Assembly (NCBI GenBank): GCA_001899635.1
Contig: MKVQ01000015.1
Location: forward strand, 241,777-305,776
Direction: 5' to 3'
DNA: 64,000 nt
Source: Myxococcales bacterium 68-20
Lineage (GTDB): Bacteria > Myxococcota_A > Polyangia > Polyangiales > Polyangiaceae
Position numbers and translations under genes: made by a program. The notes beneath the pieces were generated by a model, which worked only from the letters and a program-made list of their open reading frames with translations, did no database searches and had not been told where the DNA came from. This document shows positions 1-9,921 of the stretch, in pieces. The first letter of the stretch is position 1. Each line of letters opens with the position of its first letter.

Positions 1-37
1 GCGTGTAGGCTGCCTGCCTCTCGACAAGGAGGTCACG

Positions 38-763
38 ATGCGCCTGAAGGACAAGATCGCCCTCGTCACTGGAGCCAGCCGTGGCATCGGCTACGCGAGC
101 TGCCTCGCGCTCGCACGGGAGGGCGCCACGATCGTCGGCACCGCCCGGAGCACGAAGGACCTCGCGGAGCTCGAGAAGGCGGTCACGGCCGTCGGCGGCA
201 AGGCGAAGACGTTCCCCGGTGACGTCACGAAGTCGGCTGACGTCGCGAGCGTCGTCAAACAGGCGATCGACGCGTTCGGTCGGGTCGACATCCTCGTCAA
301 CAACGCCGGCATCGGCGGATACCGGCCGTTCCTCGACTGGACGGAGGAGGACTACGACCGGATCATGACGACGAACGCCAAGTCGACCTGGCTCTTCTGC
401 AAGGAGGTGCTCCCTCACATGCTGAAGCAGGGCGGCGGCAACATCGTCAACGTTTCGAGCGTCGCCGGCCTGCAGGGCTACCCGAACGAGGGCATCTACT
501 GCATGTCCAAGTTCGCGCAGGTCGCGCTCTCGCAGTCGCTCGATCGCGAGTTCTATCAGAAGAACATCAAGGTGAGCCTCGTGTGCCCGGGCGGCGTCGA
601 GACCCACTTCGCCATCGGCGACGGGCGCACGTACGACGGCGCCAACATGAAGGGCTTCTCCTCCGCCGAGGACGTCGCCGAGGCCGTGGTGCTCGCGGTG
701 CTTCCGCGCGATCGCTCGCGCGTCGTGAACGTGATCCTGCGCCCGATGAACGAGATGACCTGA
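38..763 (+). CDS. SDR-family NAD(P)-dependent oxidoreductase
   Basis: This is a classical short-chain dehydrogenase/reductase of 241 aa, a normal length for the family. The Rossmann glycine motif TGASRGIG is at residues 11-18 and the NNAG motif at about 88-91. The catalytic Ser is at about 141 and YxxxK is Tyr154/Lys158, so all catalytic residues are present. A strong ribosome site (AAGGAGGT, bases 26-33) sits four bases before the ATG and fixes the start. The protein should be a soluble cytoplasmic oxidoreductase using NAD(H) or NADP(H). The substrate cannot be read from sequence; 3-oxoacyl-ACP reductase or a sugar/alcohol dehydrogenase are both possible. The upstream context is outside the window, and the next gene (folD) converges on it. 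Confidence 0.9.
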   Translation: MRLKDKIALVTGASRGIGYASCLALAREGATIVGTARSTKDLAELEKAVTAVGGKAKTFPGDVTKSADVASVVKQAIDAFGRVDILVNNAGIGGYRPFLDWTEEDYDRIMTTNAKSTWLFCKEVLPHMLKQGGGNIVNVSSVAGLQGYPNEGIYCMSKFAQVALSQSLDREFYQKNIKVSLVCPGGVETHFAIGDGRTYDGANMKGFSSAEDVAEAVVLAVLPRDRSRVVNVILRPMNEMT

Positions 764-851
764 CCGCGACGATGGCGATGCGGACGACGCGAGCAGGGTC
801 GTCGTGACCTGGCCCGGCTCGCGGATCCGCCTTCGCGCGCGACGTTCGCGA

Positions 852-1727
852 TCAGCTCTTCTTCGCGAGGCGCTGCTTCGCTGCGATGAGCGTGTTCTCG
901 AGGAGGCACGCGATCGTCATCGGGCCGACGCCGCCGGGGACGGGCGTGATCGCGCCGGCCACCTTTGCCGCTTCCTCGAAGGCGACGTCGCCGACCAGCT
1001 TCGACTTCCCGTCCGCCAGCGTGATGCGGTTCATGCCGACGTCGATGACGATCGCGCCGGGCTTGACCCAGTCTCCACGCACGAGGTCGGCTTTACCGAC
1101 GGCGACGACGAGGACGTCCGCCTCGCGGCAGCGCTCCGCGAGGTCCTTCGTGCGTGAATGCGCCATCGTCACGGTCGCGTTGGCGCCGAGGAGCAGCTGC
1201 GCCATCGGCTTGCCGACGATGTTGGAGCGCCCGACGACGACCGCGCGCGTGCCCTCGAGCTTCGCGCCCGCGAGCGCGAGCAGCTTCATGCAGCCGCGCG
1301 GCGTGCAGGGGACGAGCCCCTGGCGTCCCGATGCAAGGAGGCCGGCGTTGACGGGATGAAAGCCGTCGACGTCCTTGTCGGCGCGGATCGCGTCGAGGAC
1401 CTTCTGCTCCGAGATCTGCTTGGGGAGGGGGAGCTGGACGAGGATGCCGTCGACGGTCTCGTCGGCGTTCAGGCGATCGAGCAGCGCGAGGAGCTCCCCC
1501 TCCGTCGTGGACGCGGGCAGCGTGTGGAGCTTTCCGCGGATGCCGACCTCGGTCGAGGCCTTCTGCTTGTTGCGGGTGTAGACCTGGCTCGCGGGGTCTT
1601 CTCCAACGAGGACGACCTCGAGGCCGGGCGGGCGCCCGTGCGCCGCCACGAACTCGGCGACGCCGGTGGCGACCTCCGCTCTCACGGTCTCAGCAAGCTT
1701 CTTCCCGTCGAGGATCGTGGCGCTCAT
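852..1727 (-). CDS. folD: FolD, methylenetetrahydrofolate dehydrogenase/cyclohydrolase
   Basis: This bifunctional enzyme interconverts 5,10-methylene-THF and 10-formyl-THF for one-carbon metabolism. From the ATG at 1727 it is 291 aa, the usual FolD length; the open frame extends further upstream, but that part is low-complexity and is excluded. The catalytic Tyr50 and Lys54 (YTRNK) match the family numbering. The NADP-binding core GRSNIVGKP and the C-terminal signature PGGVGPMT are both present. Expected to be cytoplasmic and homodimeric. It follows parB on the same strand after a 168-bp gap, so it may have its own promoter; no strong Shine-Dalgarno is visible. Confidence 0.96.
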   Translation of the reverse strand: MSATILDGKKLAETVRAEVATGVAEFVAAHGRPPGLEVVLVGEDPASQVYTRNKQKASTEVGIRGKLHTLPASTTEGELLALLDRLNADETVDGILVQLPLPKQISEQKVLDAIRADKDVDGFHPVNAGLLASGRQGLVPCTPRGCMKLLALAGAKLEGTRAVVVGRSNIVGKPMAQLLLGANATVTMAHSRTKDLAERCREADVLVVAVGKADLVRGDWVKPGAIVIDVGMNRITLADGKSKLVGDVAFEEAAKVAGAITPVPGGVGPMTIACLLENTLIAAKQRLAKKS

Positions 1728-1895
1728 GGGCGGCAGCCTAGTCGAACTCGGGGCGCGTGCCGCAAGCCCTGCGCACGCAATCAACGAACGAGCGGGCGGC
1801 GGCTCGTCGTCGTCGCTCGGAGCCCGCTCGAGCATCACGTGTCGACGACGCGTTCGACCACGGTCGCGCTTTCTCGGCGCGGCGTTCGGATCGGA

Positions 1896-2798
1896 TCAGC
1901 TGAAGCGGAAGACGCGCGCGAGGATGCGATCGAGGTGGTCGAGATCCTCGTACGGGATCGCGATCTCGCCCTTCTTGTCGTTCTTGCCGTCCTGCTTCAG
2001 GAGCACCTTCGTGCCGGCGGAGCGGGTGAGGCGCGATTCGAGGTCGCGGACCGCCGCCGTCTTGCCGGGCGCGGTCTTGCCCCGCTCGTTCTCGGTGCTC
2101 TTGCCGCTCTTCGCTTTCAGCTGGCGCACGAGCGCCTCGGCCGCGCGGACGCTCAGGCGGCCGCGCACGACCTTCTCGGCCAGCTCTTCGATCTTGGCCG
2201 CGGTGGGGGCGCCGAGGAGCGCGCGGGCGTGACCCTCGGACAGCTCGCCGGAGATCACGCGGGCTCGCACGCTCGCCGGGAGCTTGAGCAGGCGCAGCGA
2301 GTTCGCGATCGTCGTGCGGTCCTTGCCGAGCCGATCCGCGAGCGTCTCCTGCGTGTAGCCGTGCTCCTTCGTGAGGCGCTCGAGCGCCTCGGCGAGCTCC
2401 ACGGGGTTCAGATCCTCGCGCTGGACGTTCTCGATCAGCGCGAGCTCGAAGGCCGCCTTGGGGGTGACGTCCTTGACGACGACGAGGACCTCTCGGAGGC
2501 CCGCCTTCTGCGACGCGCGCCAGCGGCGTTCGCCGGCGATGATCTCGAGCTTGTCCTGTCCCGAGACGCGCCGTACGACGATCGGCTCGAGCAGGCCGTG
2601 CTCGCGGATCGACGTGGCGAGCTCCTCGAGCTTGTCCTTTGCGAAGTGCTGGCGCGGCTGCCCCTTCTGCGGGGTGAGCTTCTCGATCGCGCACGAGAAG
2701 ACGCTCTTGTCGCCGTAGGCGTTCGAGACCTTTCCGGGAGCGGAGGGAAGGAGCGCGTCGAGCCCGCGGCCGAGCGCGCGACGCTTGCTCGCATCCAT
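1896..2798 (-). CDS. parB: ParB/Spo0J chromosome partitioning protein
   Basis: This is a chromosomal ParB (300 aa), the CTP-dependent clamp that loads at parS and spreads. Residues about 35-130 form the ParB/Srx domain, with GERRWRA (the arginine-rich CTP/parS box) and the ENVQREDLNP segment. A helix-turn-helix follows (YTQETLADRLGKDRTTIANS), and a C-terminal dimerisation region ends the protein. Its ATG shares one base with the parA stop (TGATG), so translation is coupled and the two form an operon. The parAB pair is usually near oriC in bacteria, but no dnaA, gidAB or canonical 16-bp parS is visible here. Confidence 0.96.
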   Translation of the reverse strand: MDASKRRALGRGLDALLPSAPGKVSNAYGDKSVFSCAIEKLTPQKGQPRQHFAKDKLEELATSIREHGLLEPIVVRRVSGQDKLEIIAGERRWRASQKAGLREVLVVVKDVTPKAAFELALIENVQREDLNPVELAEALERLTKEHGYTQETLADRLGKDRTTIANSLRLLKLPASVRARVISGELSEGHARALLGAPTAAKIEELAEKVVRGRLSVRAAEALVRQLKAKSGKSTENERGKTAPGKTAAVRDLESRLTRSAGTKVLLKQDGKNDKKGEIAIPYEDLDHLDRILARVFRFS

Positions 2799-3631
2799 CA
2801 GCGGGTACCCCCGGCACGTTTCGCAGGCTTCGCGCGGCTGCCGCCGCCGGTGTGGCGCGTGAGCATCTCCTTCGCGAGGGCGAGGTACCCCTGCGCGCCC
2901 TTCGAAGAGATGTCGTAGAGGATGACCGGCTTGCCGTGCGACGGCGCCTCCGAGAGGCGGACGTTGCGCGGGATCACGTTCTCGAAGACGAAGAAGTGCT
3001 TCTTCACCTCGTCAGCGACCTGATGCGCGAGGTTGTTGCGCGGGTCGAACATCGTGAGGACGACGCCCTCGACCTCGAGCTCCGGGTTCATCCCGTTCTT
3101 CACGCGGTCGATCGTCGCCATCAGGTGCGTGAGCCCCTCGAGGGCGAAGTACTCGCACTGGAGCGGGACGAGCACGGAGGTCGTCGCGGCGAGCGCGTTG
3201 AGCGTGAGGAGACCGAGCGACGGCGGGCAGTCGATGAAGACGTAGTCGAAGCGGGAGAGCTCCGGCTCGATGGCCTCCCTCAGCTTGAGCGCTCGCTTCG
3301 GATCGTCCACGAGCTCGAGCTCGGCGGCGACGAGGTCCTGCGTGGCCGGCGCGACGGCGAGGGTCGCGACATCGGTCTCGACGATCACCTCGGAGAGCGG
3401 CACCTCACCGATGAGCACGTCGTAGATGGTCCGCTCGCGCGAGCCGGGGCGCACCCCGACGCCGGAGCTCGCGTTCCCCTGCGGGTCCATGTCGATGATG
3501 AGCGTCCGTCTCTCCGCCGCCGCGACGCTCGCGGCGAGGTTGACGGCGGTCGTTGTCTTTCCGACGCCGCCCTTCTGGTTGACGACGCAGATGATGCGGC
3601 AGGGTCCGGCGGGCTCGTTCGCTCTTGCCAT
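2798..3631 (-). CDS. parA: ParA/Soj chromosome partitioning ATPase
   Basis: This is a 277-aa deviant-Walker ParA ATPase. The motif KGGVGKTT lies at residues 20-27, with the signature lysine at Lys20. The DMDPQGNASSGVG motif follows, and FIDCPPSLGLLTLNAL provides Walker B. The first 11 residues precede the usual ParA beta1 strand, as in many chromosomal Soj proteins; the lysine/alanine-rich tail is typical too. It is the first gene of the parA-parB pair and would bind nucleoid DNA with ATP to move ParB-parS complexes. No convincing promoter or Shine-Dalgarno is seen immediately upstream. Confidence 0.96.
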   Translation of the reverse strand: MARANEPAGPCRIICVVNQKGGVGKTTTAVNLAASVAAAERRTLIIDMDPQGNASSGVGVRPGSRERTIYDVLIGEVPLSEVIVETDVATLAVAPATQDLVAAELELVDDPKRALKLREAIEPELSRFDYVFIDCPPSLGLLTLNALAATTSVLVPLQCEYFALEGLTHLMATIDRVKNGMNPELEVEGVVLTMFDPRNNLAHQVADEVKKHFFVFENVIPRNVRLSEAPSHGKPVILYDISSKGAQGYLALAKEMLTRHTGGGSRAKPAKRAGGTR

Positions 3632-3939
3632 GAAGGATCGCGCGCGCGCGGTCCGACAGGACGCGAGTCGCTGCTCGCTCTTCTTAGACCCGAGCGACCG
3701 GCGACCGCAACGTCTCCCGGCAAGGGCCCGCTCTCATTGATCCCCCGGAGCCGCCGGGGCGCCCGGGGAGCGCGCTGCCGGCCGCGTCGCGGTTCCCAGT
3801 CCGGGTCGGAAATCGTTCGAGGTTTTTTGACGGCCCATCCGTACGTAGTATGGTGTGCCCAGATGTAGGCAAACGTAGGCTACAGCGACGGGCGAGCCAG
3901 GGGCAAGGGGTAGTTGCCGGGCCGCCGACCGAGGAAACC
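3632..3939. other. Divergent intergenic region between parA and micro-ORFs
   Basis: No protein gene is supported here. A TTGACG at 3827-3832 and a TAGTAT at 3846-3851 lie 13 bases apart, too close for an ideal sigma70 pair. If TAGTAT is a -10, the element 17 bases upstream would be TTTTTT (3823-3828). GTAGGC repeats twice at about 3866-3881. A promoter for the micro-ORFs downstream is likely in this stretch, but its exact position is uncertain. Confidence 0.3.
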
Positions 3940-4158
3940 ATGCGCGACGCTCTCTCGAACGTGCTCGGCCATCAGGAAGTGGAAGCGGGTGTCGACCGCA
4001 TCCTTGCGGCCGCCTTCTTCAGGAAGCGTCCGCTCCAGGCAGGCTCCTCGGCCCATGTGGTTCATCTCGCCGATCGCCGTTCCTCCTCGAGGACGACGCC
4101 CGCGCGAGAGATGGCGATGACGACCGACGGCTTTCTTGTTCGCGGAGGACGACGATGA
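3940..4158 (+). CDS. Hypothetical micro-ORF, translationally coupled to the next
   Basis: This is a possible 72-aa protein starting at an ATG preceded by GAGG with a normal gap. Its stop overlaps the start of the next micro-ORF as ATGA, an arrangement typical of coupled genes. The N-terminal half reads like protein (DALSNVLGHQEVEAGVDRIL); the C-terminal half is Arg/Ser-rich and less convincing. No family is recognised. It could be a leader peptide controlling the downstream acidic protein, or a chance frame. The frame is open further upstream to 3850, but only the 3940 start has a ribosome site. Confidence 0.4.
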   Translation: MRDALSNVLGHQEVEAGVDRILAAAFFRKRPLQAGSSAHVVHLADRRSSSRTTPAREMAMTTDGFLVRGGRR

Positions 4159-4343
4159 GCGGTGTACCGAAGAGCTACCGGACGATGGCAGAGTTCGAGC
4201 GCGAGGCCATTCGGCCGGACATCAAGTACGGCTTCTCCCTCGACGATTTGATGCAGGACACGACCTTTGAAGGGTCGGACCTGCTCTTCGATGACACGGT
4301 CGACGAGTACGACCCCGACCAGTTCGACGACGACGACTACTAG
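4155..4343 (+). CDS. Hypothetical small acidic protein
   Basis: This 62-aa protein has a strongly acidic C-terminal half ending in a run of Asp and a final Tyr. The start is fixed by GGAGG at 4144-4148, six bases before the ATG. A perfect rho-independent terminator lies about 240 bases downstream. The N-terminal half contains SYRTMAEFEREAIRPDIKYG, and the middle contains FSLDDLMQDTTFEG. No signal peptide or membrane segment is present, so it is probably cytoplasmic. I do not recognise a family; acidic small proteins of this type can be adaptors or nucleic-acid mimics, but nothing here proves that. Confidence 0.65.
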   Translation: MSGVPKSYRTMAEFEREAIRPDIKYGFSLDDLMQDTTFEGSDLLFDDTVDEYDPDQFDDDDY

Positions 4344-4651
4344 TCTGGTCGCGTGTGCGCGAGAGCGCCGGGCGTCAGGCGAAAGGCTCCAGAAAGAGAG
4401 ACAGAGACGAGCAGACGAGAAGAGCGCACCACCCAGCGAAATGCATTTCGTCCTCGAGACGAGAGAAGGTGAAGAGGGTGGAGCTCAGCAAAACAGGTCT
4501 CGCCTCTGTCTATCCGTCTGGAGCCTTTCGCCTGGCGTCCCGCGCCGCTTGATCTTCCTTCTTCCTATTTCCCTCCCGGGAGCCGCCTCCGGACGAACGC
4601 CTCTCGTCCGGAGGTCTTCTTTTGTGCCCGCGTCGACGTGCGAGTGTTCGC
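4344..4651. other. Gene-free stretch holding a terminator
   Basis: No coding frame is convincing. The first 200 bases are purine-rich (AGA/GAG runs) and may be the 3' untranslated region of the micro-ORF transcript. The stretch ends in the terminator described separately. Confidence 0.5.
4586..4623 (+). terminator. Rho-independent terminator
   Basis: Perfect 11-bp arms CCTCCGGACGA (4586-4596) and TCGTCCGGAGG (4604-4614) enclose a 7-base loop. They are followed by a T-rich tail, TCTTCTTTT. It terminates the micro-ORF transcript on the plus strand and lies before the convergent gene ending at 4652. Confidence 0.88.
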
Positions 4652-5203
4652 TCACGCAGCGCTCCTCCACTCGACCAAGCATGCAGACATCAGCTCGGCA
4701 CGGATCGTCCCGAAGGCGATCGCGAGCGCCCGCCCCACGGGATGCGACTCCGAGTGCGGGCTCGCGAGCTCGCCGCCGATCTCGTCGAGGGCCGCAAGCG
4801 CGCGCGGCGCGACCTCTTCCAGTCGTGTTTGCTCCTCCGCAGCCGTGAGCTCGAGGCTCTCGGTGACCTCGATCTCACGCGCGAGGAACGCGCAGAAGGC
4901 GAGGAGGTCGTCTTCGACCGCGAGCTGCGTCGGGCCGATCTCCCAGAGGAGCGTCGCCGCGCTCGAGACCAGGCGCTCGAGGTTCTCCCACCCGAAGCAC
5001 GGCACGTCCGTCCGGGTGCTGCGGAGGGCGCGCCACCGGCCGAGCGACTTGAGGATGTTCGCGTCGAGCCGCTCGCGCCGGAGCGCGGCCGCGTAGTCGG
5101 CTGGCGGCGGCGCGGTCGGGGAGGGGGAGGCGAAGGCGAATGTGGAGGCGCAGGCGGAGGCGAAGGAGGGCGGCGACGCGGGGGCTTCGGCGGTGCAGGG
5201 CAT
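4652..5203 (-). CDS. Hypothetical protein, 183 aa, helical
   Basis: The family is not recognised. The first about 35 residues are Ala/Ser/Pro-rich low complexity and may lie upstream of the true start, since no Shine-Dalgarno precedes the ATG. From about residue 40 the sequence reads as a compact helical domain with aromatic and charged patterns (SLGRWRALRS, CFGWENLERL, DDLLAFCAFLAREIEV). No signal peptide, membrane segment or catalytic motif is seen. This frame was chosen over overlapping frames because its amino-acid composition is normal and theirs are Arg/Ser-rich. It converges with the micro-ORF operon and diverges from the tig promoter. Confidence 0.6.
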   Translation of the reverse strand: MPCTAEAPASPPSFASACASTFAFASPSPTAPPPADYAAALRRERLDANILKSLGRWRALRSTRTDVPCFGWENLERLVSSAATLLWEIGPTQLAVEDDLLAFCAFLAREIEVTESLELTAAEEQTRLEEVAPRALAALDEIGGELASPHSESHPVGRALAIAFGTIRAELMSACLVEWRSAA

Positions 5204-5465
5204 GTCGAGAGCGAATTGCAGCCCTCGTGCCGCAGCGGTCTTGCCCTGGAAAGTACGCCTCGCGCTGGGGGAGCCACGCGAGCGGGCAGAGCAGCGTCAT
5301 GGCGCTGTCGCTCGCGCGACCTCCGCGGGGGTCCGGGCGCGGGCCCCTGACTCCGACGGCGTCAGCGCGACGTCGCCGGGCCGAGCGAGCGTCAAGCCCA
5401 CGACGCTCGTGGGCGGCATCGGACGGCGCTCGCCGCGGATCTTCCGCGGGCGGCTGAGTCGCCGC

Positions 5466-5493
5466 CCTTGACCCATAACGCTCAGAAAGTATT
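5466..5493 (+). promoter_or_regulatory. Sigma70-type promoter for tig-clpP
   Basis: TTGACC (5466-5471) and TATTGT (5488-5493) are separated by 16 bases, matching five and four of six consensus positions. Transcription would start near 5500, giving a leader of about 65 bases before the GTG of tig. The leader contains a small hairpin (TTGGGG/CCCCAA, about 5509-5525). Confidence 0.65.
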
Positions 5494-5566
5494 GTGGCCG
5501 CCCTCAACTTGGGGAGATCCCCCAAACCACCACCATCGGAGGTCGACCTTCGGTCGGCGCACTTAC

Positions 5567-6925
5567 GTGGAAGTCACCGTTCAGCGAATCTCGCCCGTCG
5601 TCATGGAGCTCTCGGTGGAGATCCCCGCCGATTCCGTGAAGGCTCAAGTCGACAAGGCCTACCTCAACCTCGGCAAGAAGGCGCACGTCAAAGGGTTCCG
5701 TCCCGGGAAGGCGCCGCGCGACGTGCTCTCGCGCCTGTACGGACCGCAGGTCGCGAACGACGTCGCGAACGCGATCGTCAACGACACCCTGCCGAAGGTG
5801 CTCAGCGAGAAGAACCTGACGCCGGTGAACCAGCCGTCCGTGGAGGCCGGTGAGGCGATCGACCCGAAGAAGGCCTTTTCGTACAAGGCGCGCTTCGAGG
5901 TCCAGCCGGACATCGAGGACGTGAAGTACGAGGGCCTCGAGCTCTACAAGCCGAAGGCCGAGGTGCCGGACACCTCGATCGACGAGCAGCTCGAGCAGCT
6001 CCGCCAGCGCAACGCCGCGCTGAAGGCGCCCGAGCCCGCGCGTGCGGCCAAGGCGGGCGACGTCGTCACGATCGACTTCACGTTGTCGGTCGACGGCAAC
6101 GAGGTGAAGGACGGCGGCGGCCAGGGCGTGCAGCTCGAGCTCGGCGCAGGTCAGGCGCTTCCCGAGATCGACGCCGCTCTCATCGGCAAGAACAACGGCG
6201 AGAAGGCGACGGCGGAGCACACGTTCCCGGCCGAGCACCCGCGCGAGGACTTCCGCGGCAAGAAGGGTGTCTTCGACATCACGATCGCGGACCTCAAGGA
6301 GCGCGTGCCGCCGGCGCTCGACGACGAGTTCGCGAAGGACATCGGCTTCGATACGCTGATCGCCCTCCGCGCCGACGTGCACACGAAGCTCGAGAAGGCC
6401 TTCAAGGACCGCTCGGAGACGGTGCTCGCGGAGCAGATCGTCGCGAAGCTCAACGAGCTGAACCCGTGCGACGTCCCGCCGTCGCTCGTCGAGCAGCAGC
6501 GCCGGATCATGGAGCAAGAGGTCGTGATGCAGGCCCGCCGCGTGGGTCAGCGCTTCACGAAGGAGCAGGCCGAGGCGCTCAGCAGCGCGATCCAGGCGGA
6601 CGCGGAGCGTAAGGTCCGCGCGGGCCTCCTCATGGCCGCGATCGCGAAGAAGAACACCTTCAAGGTCACCGACGAGGACCTCGAGAAGGGCATGCAAGAG
6701 CTCGCGGCCGAGACCGGGAAGAACGTCGCCAAGTTGCGCGTCGAGTATCGCGAGAAGGCGAAGCGTGACATCCTCATCGGCATGATCCTCGAGGACAAGA
6801 TCCTCGACTTCATCGAGTCGAAGTCCAAGATCACCGAAGGCGAGCCGCCGAAGGTCGAAGCCGAGGCCTCCGCGGCGGCATCGAAGACCGAAGAAGCGAA
6901 GCCCGAAGAGAAGAAGGAAGGCTGA
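5567..6925 (+). CDS. tig: Trigger factor (ribosome-associated chaperone, PPIase)
   Basis: This 452-aa protein has the full trigger factor layout. The N-terminal ribosome-binding domain carries the signature GFRPGKAPRDVL at about 46-57. A FKBP-type prolyl isomerase domain spans about 150-245 (GDVVTIDFTLSVDG onward), followed by a long helical C-terminal chaperone domain. The tail is rich in Lys, Glu and Ala. The start is taken as GTG at 5567, because trigger factors begin with a short strand like VEVTVQ. The frame upstream to 5468 runs through the promoter and is rejected. It binds nascent chains at the ribosome exit and sits 3 bp before clpP, so the two are co-transcribed. Confidence 0.95.
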   Translation: MEVTVQRISPVVMELSVEIPADSVKAQVDKAYLNLGKKAHVKGFRPGKAPRDVLSRLYGPQVANDVANAIVNDTLPKVLSEKNLTPVNQPSVEAGEAIDPKKAFSYKARFEVQPDIEDVKYEGLELYKPKAEVPDTSIDEQLEQLRQRNAALKAPEPARAAKAGDVVTIDFTLSVDGNEVKDGGGQGVQLELGAGQALPEIDAALIGKNNGEKATAEHTFPAEHPREDFRGKKGVFDITIADLKERVPPALDDEFAKDIGFDTLIALRADVHTKLEKAFKDRSETVLAEQIVAKLNELNPCDVPPSLVEQQRRIMEQEVVMQARRVGQRFTKEQAEALSSAIQADAERKVRAGLLMAAIAKKNTFKVTDEDLEKGMQELAAETGKNVAKLRVEYREKAKRDILIGMILEDKILDFIESKSKITEGEPPKVEAEASAAASKTEEAKPEEKKEG

Positions 6926-6928
6926 TCC

Positions 6929-7594
6929 ATGAAAAGGCCGGAGACGCGAGCTCAAGCGCTCGAGGTGCTCGAGCGTCACAAGGACGTCTTGATCCCCAAC
7001 GTCGTCGAGACGACGCACCGGGGCGAGCGCGGGTGGAGCATCTTCGACCGCCTGCTCAAGGACCGCATCGTGTTTCTCTATGACGAGATTCACGACATGC
7101 TGGCGAACGTGATCATCGCCCAGTTCCTCTTCCTGGAGAGCGAGGACCCGGACAAGGAGATCATGGTCTACATCAACAGCCCCGGCGGCGTTGTGACCAG
7201 CGGTCTCGCGATCCACGACACGATGCAGTACGTGCGCTGCGACGTCTCGACGACGTGCCTGGGCATGGCGGCGTCGATGGCCGCGGTCCTGCTCGCAGCG
7301 GGAGCGAAGGGGCGCCGCAACGCGCTCCCGAACGCCCGCATCATGATCCACCAGCCGATGGGTGGCGCTCGCGGTCAGGCGTCCGACATCGAGATCCAGG
7401 CGCGGGAGATCCGGCACCTCAAGGAAGTGCTCACGGACATCCTCACGAACGCGACTGGTAAGAACAAGGACCAGATCCTCAAGGACATCGATCGCGACTT
7501 CTACCTCGGAGCCGCAGCGGCGAAGGAGTACGGTCTGATCGACAACGTCATGCTGCCGCCGAAGAAGAAGAGCGACGGGAGCAAGGACAAGTAG
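6929..7594 (+). CDS. clpP: ATP-dependent Clp protease proteolytic subunit
   Basis: This 221-aa ClpP serine peptidase has catalytic Ser116 (GMAAS), His141 (IHQP) and the Asp of the DRD segment near 188-190. NSPGG and IIAQFLFLE are conserved oligomerisation features. It forms the tetradecameric barrel that degrades substrates unfolded by ClpX. The gene starts 3 bp after tig and precedes clpX, the standard bacterial order. The N-terminus, including the [13 protein letters not shown] segment, is about 15-20 residues longer than the mature form in other bacteria, so a propeptide may be cleaved. Confidence 0.97.
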   Translation: MKRPETRAQALEVLERHKDVLIPNVVETTHRGERGWSIFDRLLKDRIVFLYDEIHDMLANVIIAQFLFLESEDPDKEIMVYINSPGGVVTSGLAIHDTMQYVRCDVSTTCLGMAASMAAVLLAAGAKGRRNALPNARIMIHQPMGGARGQASDIEIQAREIRHLKEVLTDILTNATGKNKDQILKDIDRDFYLGAAAAKEYGLIDNVMLPPKKKSDGSKDK

Positions 7595-7606
7595 AGCGGC
7601 TGGGGT

Positions 7607-7638
7607 GGGGTCGGCTTCCGGTGAACGGAGTCGGCCCC
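7607..7638 (+). promoter_or_regulatory. Imperfect hairpin between clpP and clpX
   Basis: Arms at 7607-7618 and 7627-7638 can form a 12-bp stem with three G-T pairs and an 8-base loop. No T-run follows, so it is more likely a processing or stability element, or a weak attenuator, than a terminator. The 179-bp gap to clpX leaves room for a separate clpX promoter. Confidence 0.4.
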
Positions 7639-7773
7639 GCTCGCATGTCCTTCCCGCGACGGTGTGGGGACGACATCACCCCGAAGAATGAAGCGGAGGC
7701 CCTCCATCGCGCAGGTCACAAGCTTGCGATGATGCTTGGACGGGAATAAGCTTCCGAAAAGACGAGGCGGGTC

Positions 7774-9030
<1,257 letters not shown>

Positions 9031-9051
9031 CGGGCCGCCGCTTCCTCACTC

Positions 9052-9094
9052 GAAGAGCCAGCGCCCCGACCGGTGCGCTGGCTCTTCGCTTTTC
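9052..9094 (+). terminator. Rho-independent terminator of clpX
   Basis: Perfect 13-bp arms GAAGAGCCAGCGC (9052-9064) and GCGCTGGCTCTTC (9075-9087) are followed by GCTTTTC. It closes the tig-clpP-clpX transcripts. Confidence 0.9.
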
Positions 9095-9166
9095 AGAGGC
9101 CGGCGGGCACCGGCTCGATGCGTCTGCGCTCGCTTCACCCGCCGGCGTTGATCGCCGGCGCTGCCG

Positions 9167-9828
9167 TCACGGGCTTTCGACCACGTAGTCATCGAAGGCC
9201 ACGCTCCATCCGTCGTGGATGCCGCGCGCGTAGGGGGCGCCGAGGTTCACGTCGGACTGCGCAGCCGGCATCAGGCTCGGCCGAATGGGCGTGGTCGCCG
9301 GCTTGCCATCGAGCACGGTAGTGACCGTCCCGGATCCGACCGCGGAGAGGGCCACGGTCACGTCGAGCGTGTGCCAACCTTCCGACAGCACGCCAATCTC
9401 GTTGTGCGCGTAGACGGACGGCGAGGGGGACCACTCGTCGACGAAGATCCGCTTCGTCGATTCGACGACGATGGTCACCTGGTGCTCGAGCTGGCTCGAC
9501 GTCAGGTCGAGGGAGAAGATCTCGAGCCCGTTCACGGCGTTCGTGGCCGTCGCGACGGGGTACGAAGCACAGAACGGCTTCGGCCCACCGTCCTCCGCCG
9601 ACGCTCGCCGCCGGGCGCTGTCGCGTGCACGACATTCGATGGGCCGCCCGCTGCGTCGGGCTCGGTCGCGTCGGGCTCGGTCGCGTCGGGCTGGTCGTCA
9701 ACGGGGGGTACCTGCGCGTCCGCGGATGAATCGGCGCTCGTCGCGTACCCGTCGAGGGACGTGAAGAGCGGGCAGCTCACAAGCATCGTGACCGGCGCGA
9801 GGCCGACGAGGACGACGCCAGAACGCAT
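9167..9828 (-). pseudogene. Frameshifted lipoprotein gene
   Basis: The gene starts at 9828 with a hydrophobic signal and lipobox (MLVSC), followed by an Asp/Ala-rich linker with a DATEP repeat. After about residue 75 the frame turns Arg-rich and stops at 9532. The minus-strand reading one frame over stays protein-like from about 9605 to 9167 (GGPKPFCASYPVATATN, then NGLEIFSLDLTSSQ). It ends in a concanavalin-like beta domain resembling the end of the lipoprotein at 19642. One indel near 9600-9620 would join the halves. This is either a decayed gene or a sequencing error. The part between signal and lectin-like domain also looks shortened. Confidence 0.6.
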
Positions 9829-9921
9829 CCTTCGAGGATAGCAGCGCAGCCGCAGCCGCAGCCGGCGCCTGCCCCGAGGTTTCTCTCCCGCTCGCGGCCG
9901 CCGCCGAGGGGCAGCCCGTCG

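Noticed and set aside
1896..3631. Canonical parS site near parAB
   Set aside because: I looked for the TGTTTCACGTGAAACA-type palindrome around parAB and saw none, so oriC proximity is not claimed.
3850..3939. Upstream extension of the first micro-ORF
   Set aside because: No ribosome site precedes it, while a good one precedes the ATG at 3940.
5468..5566. N-terminal extension of trigger factor
   Set aside because: The extension would begin inside the promoter and is not protein-like; the GTG at 5567 matches the family start.
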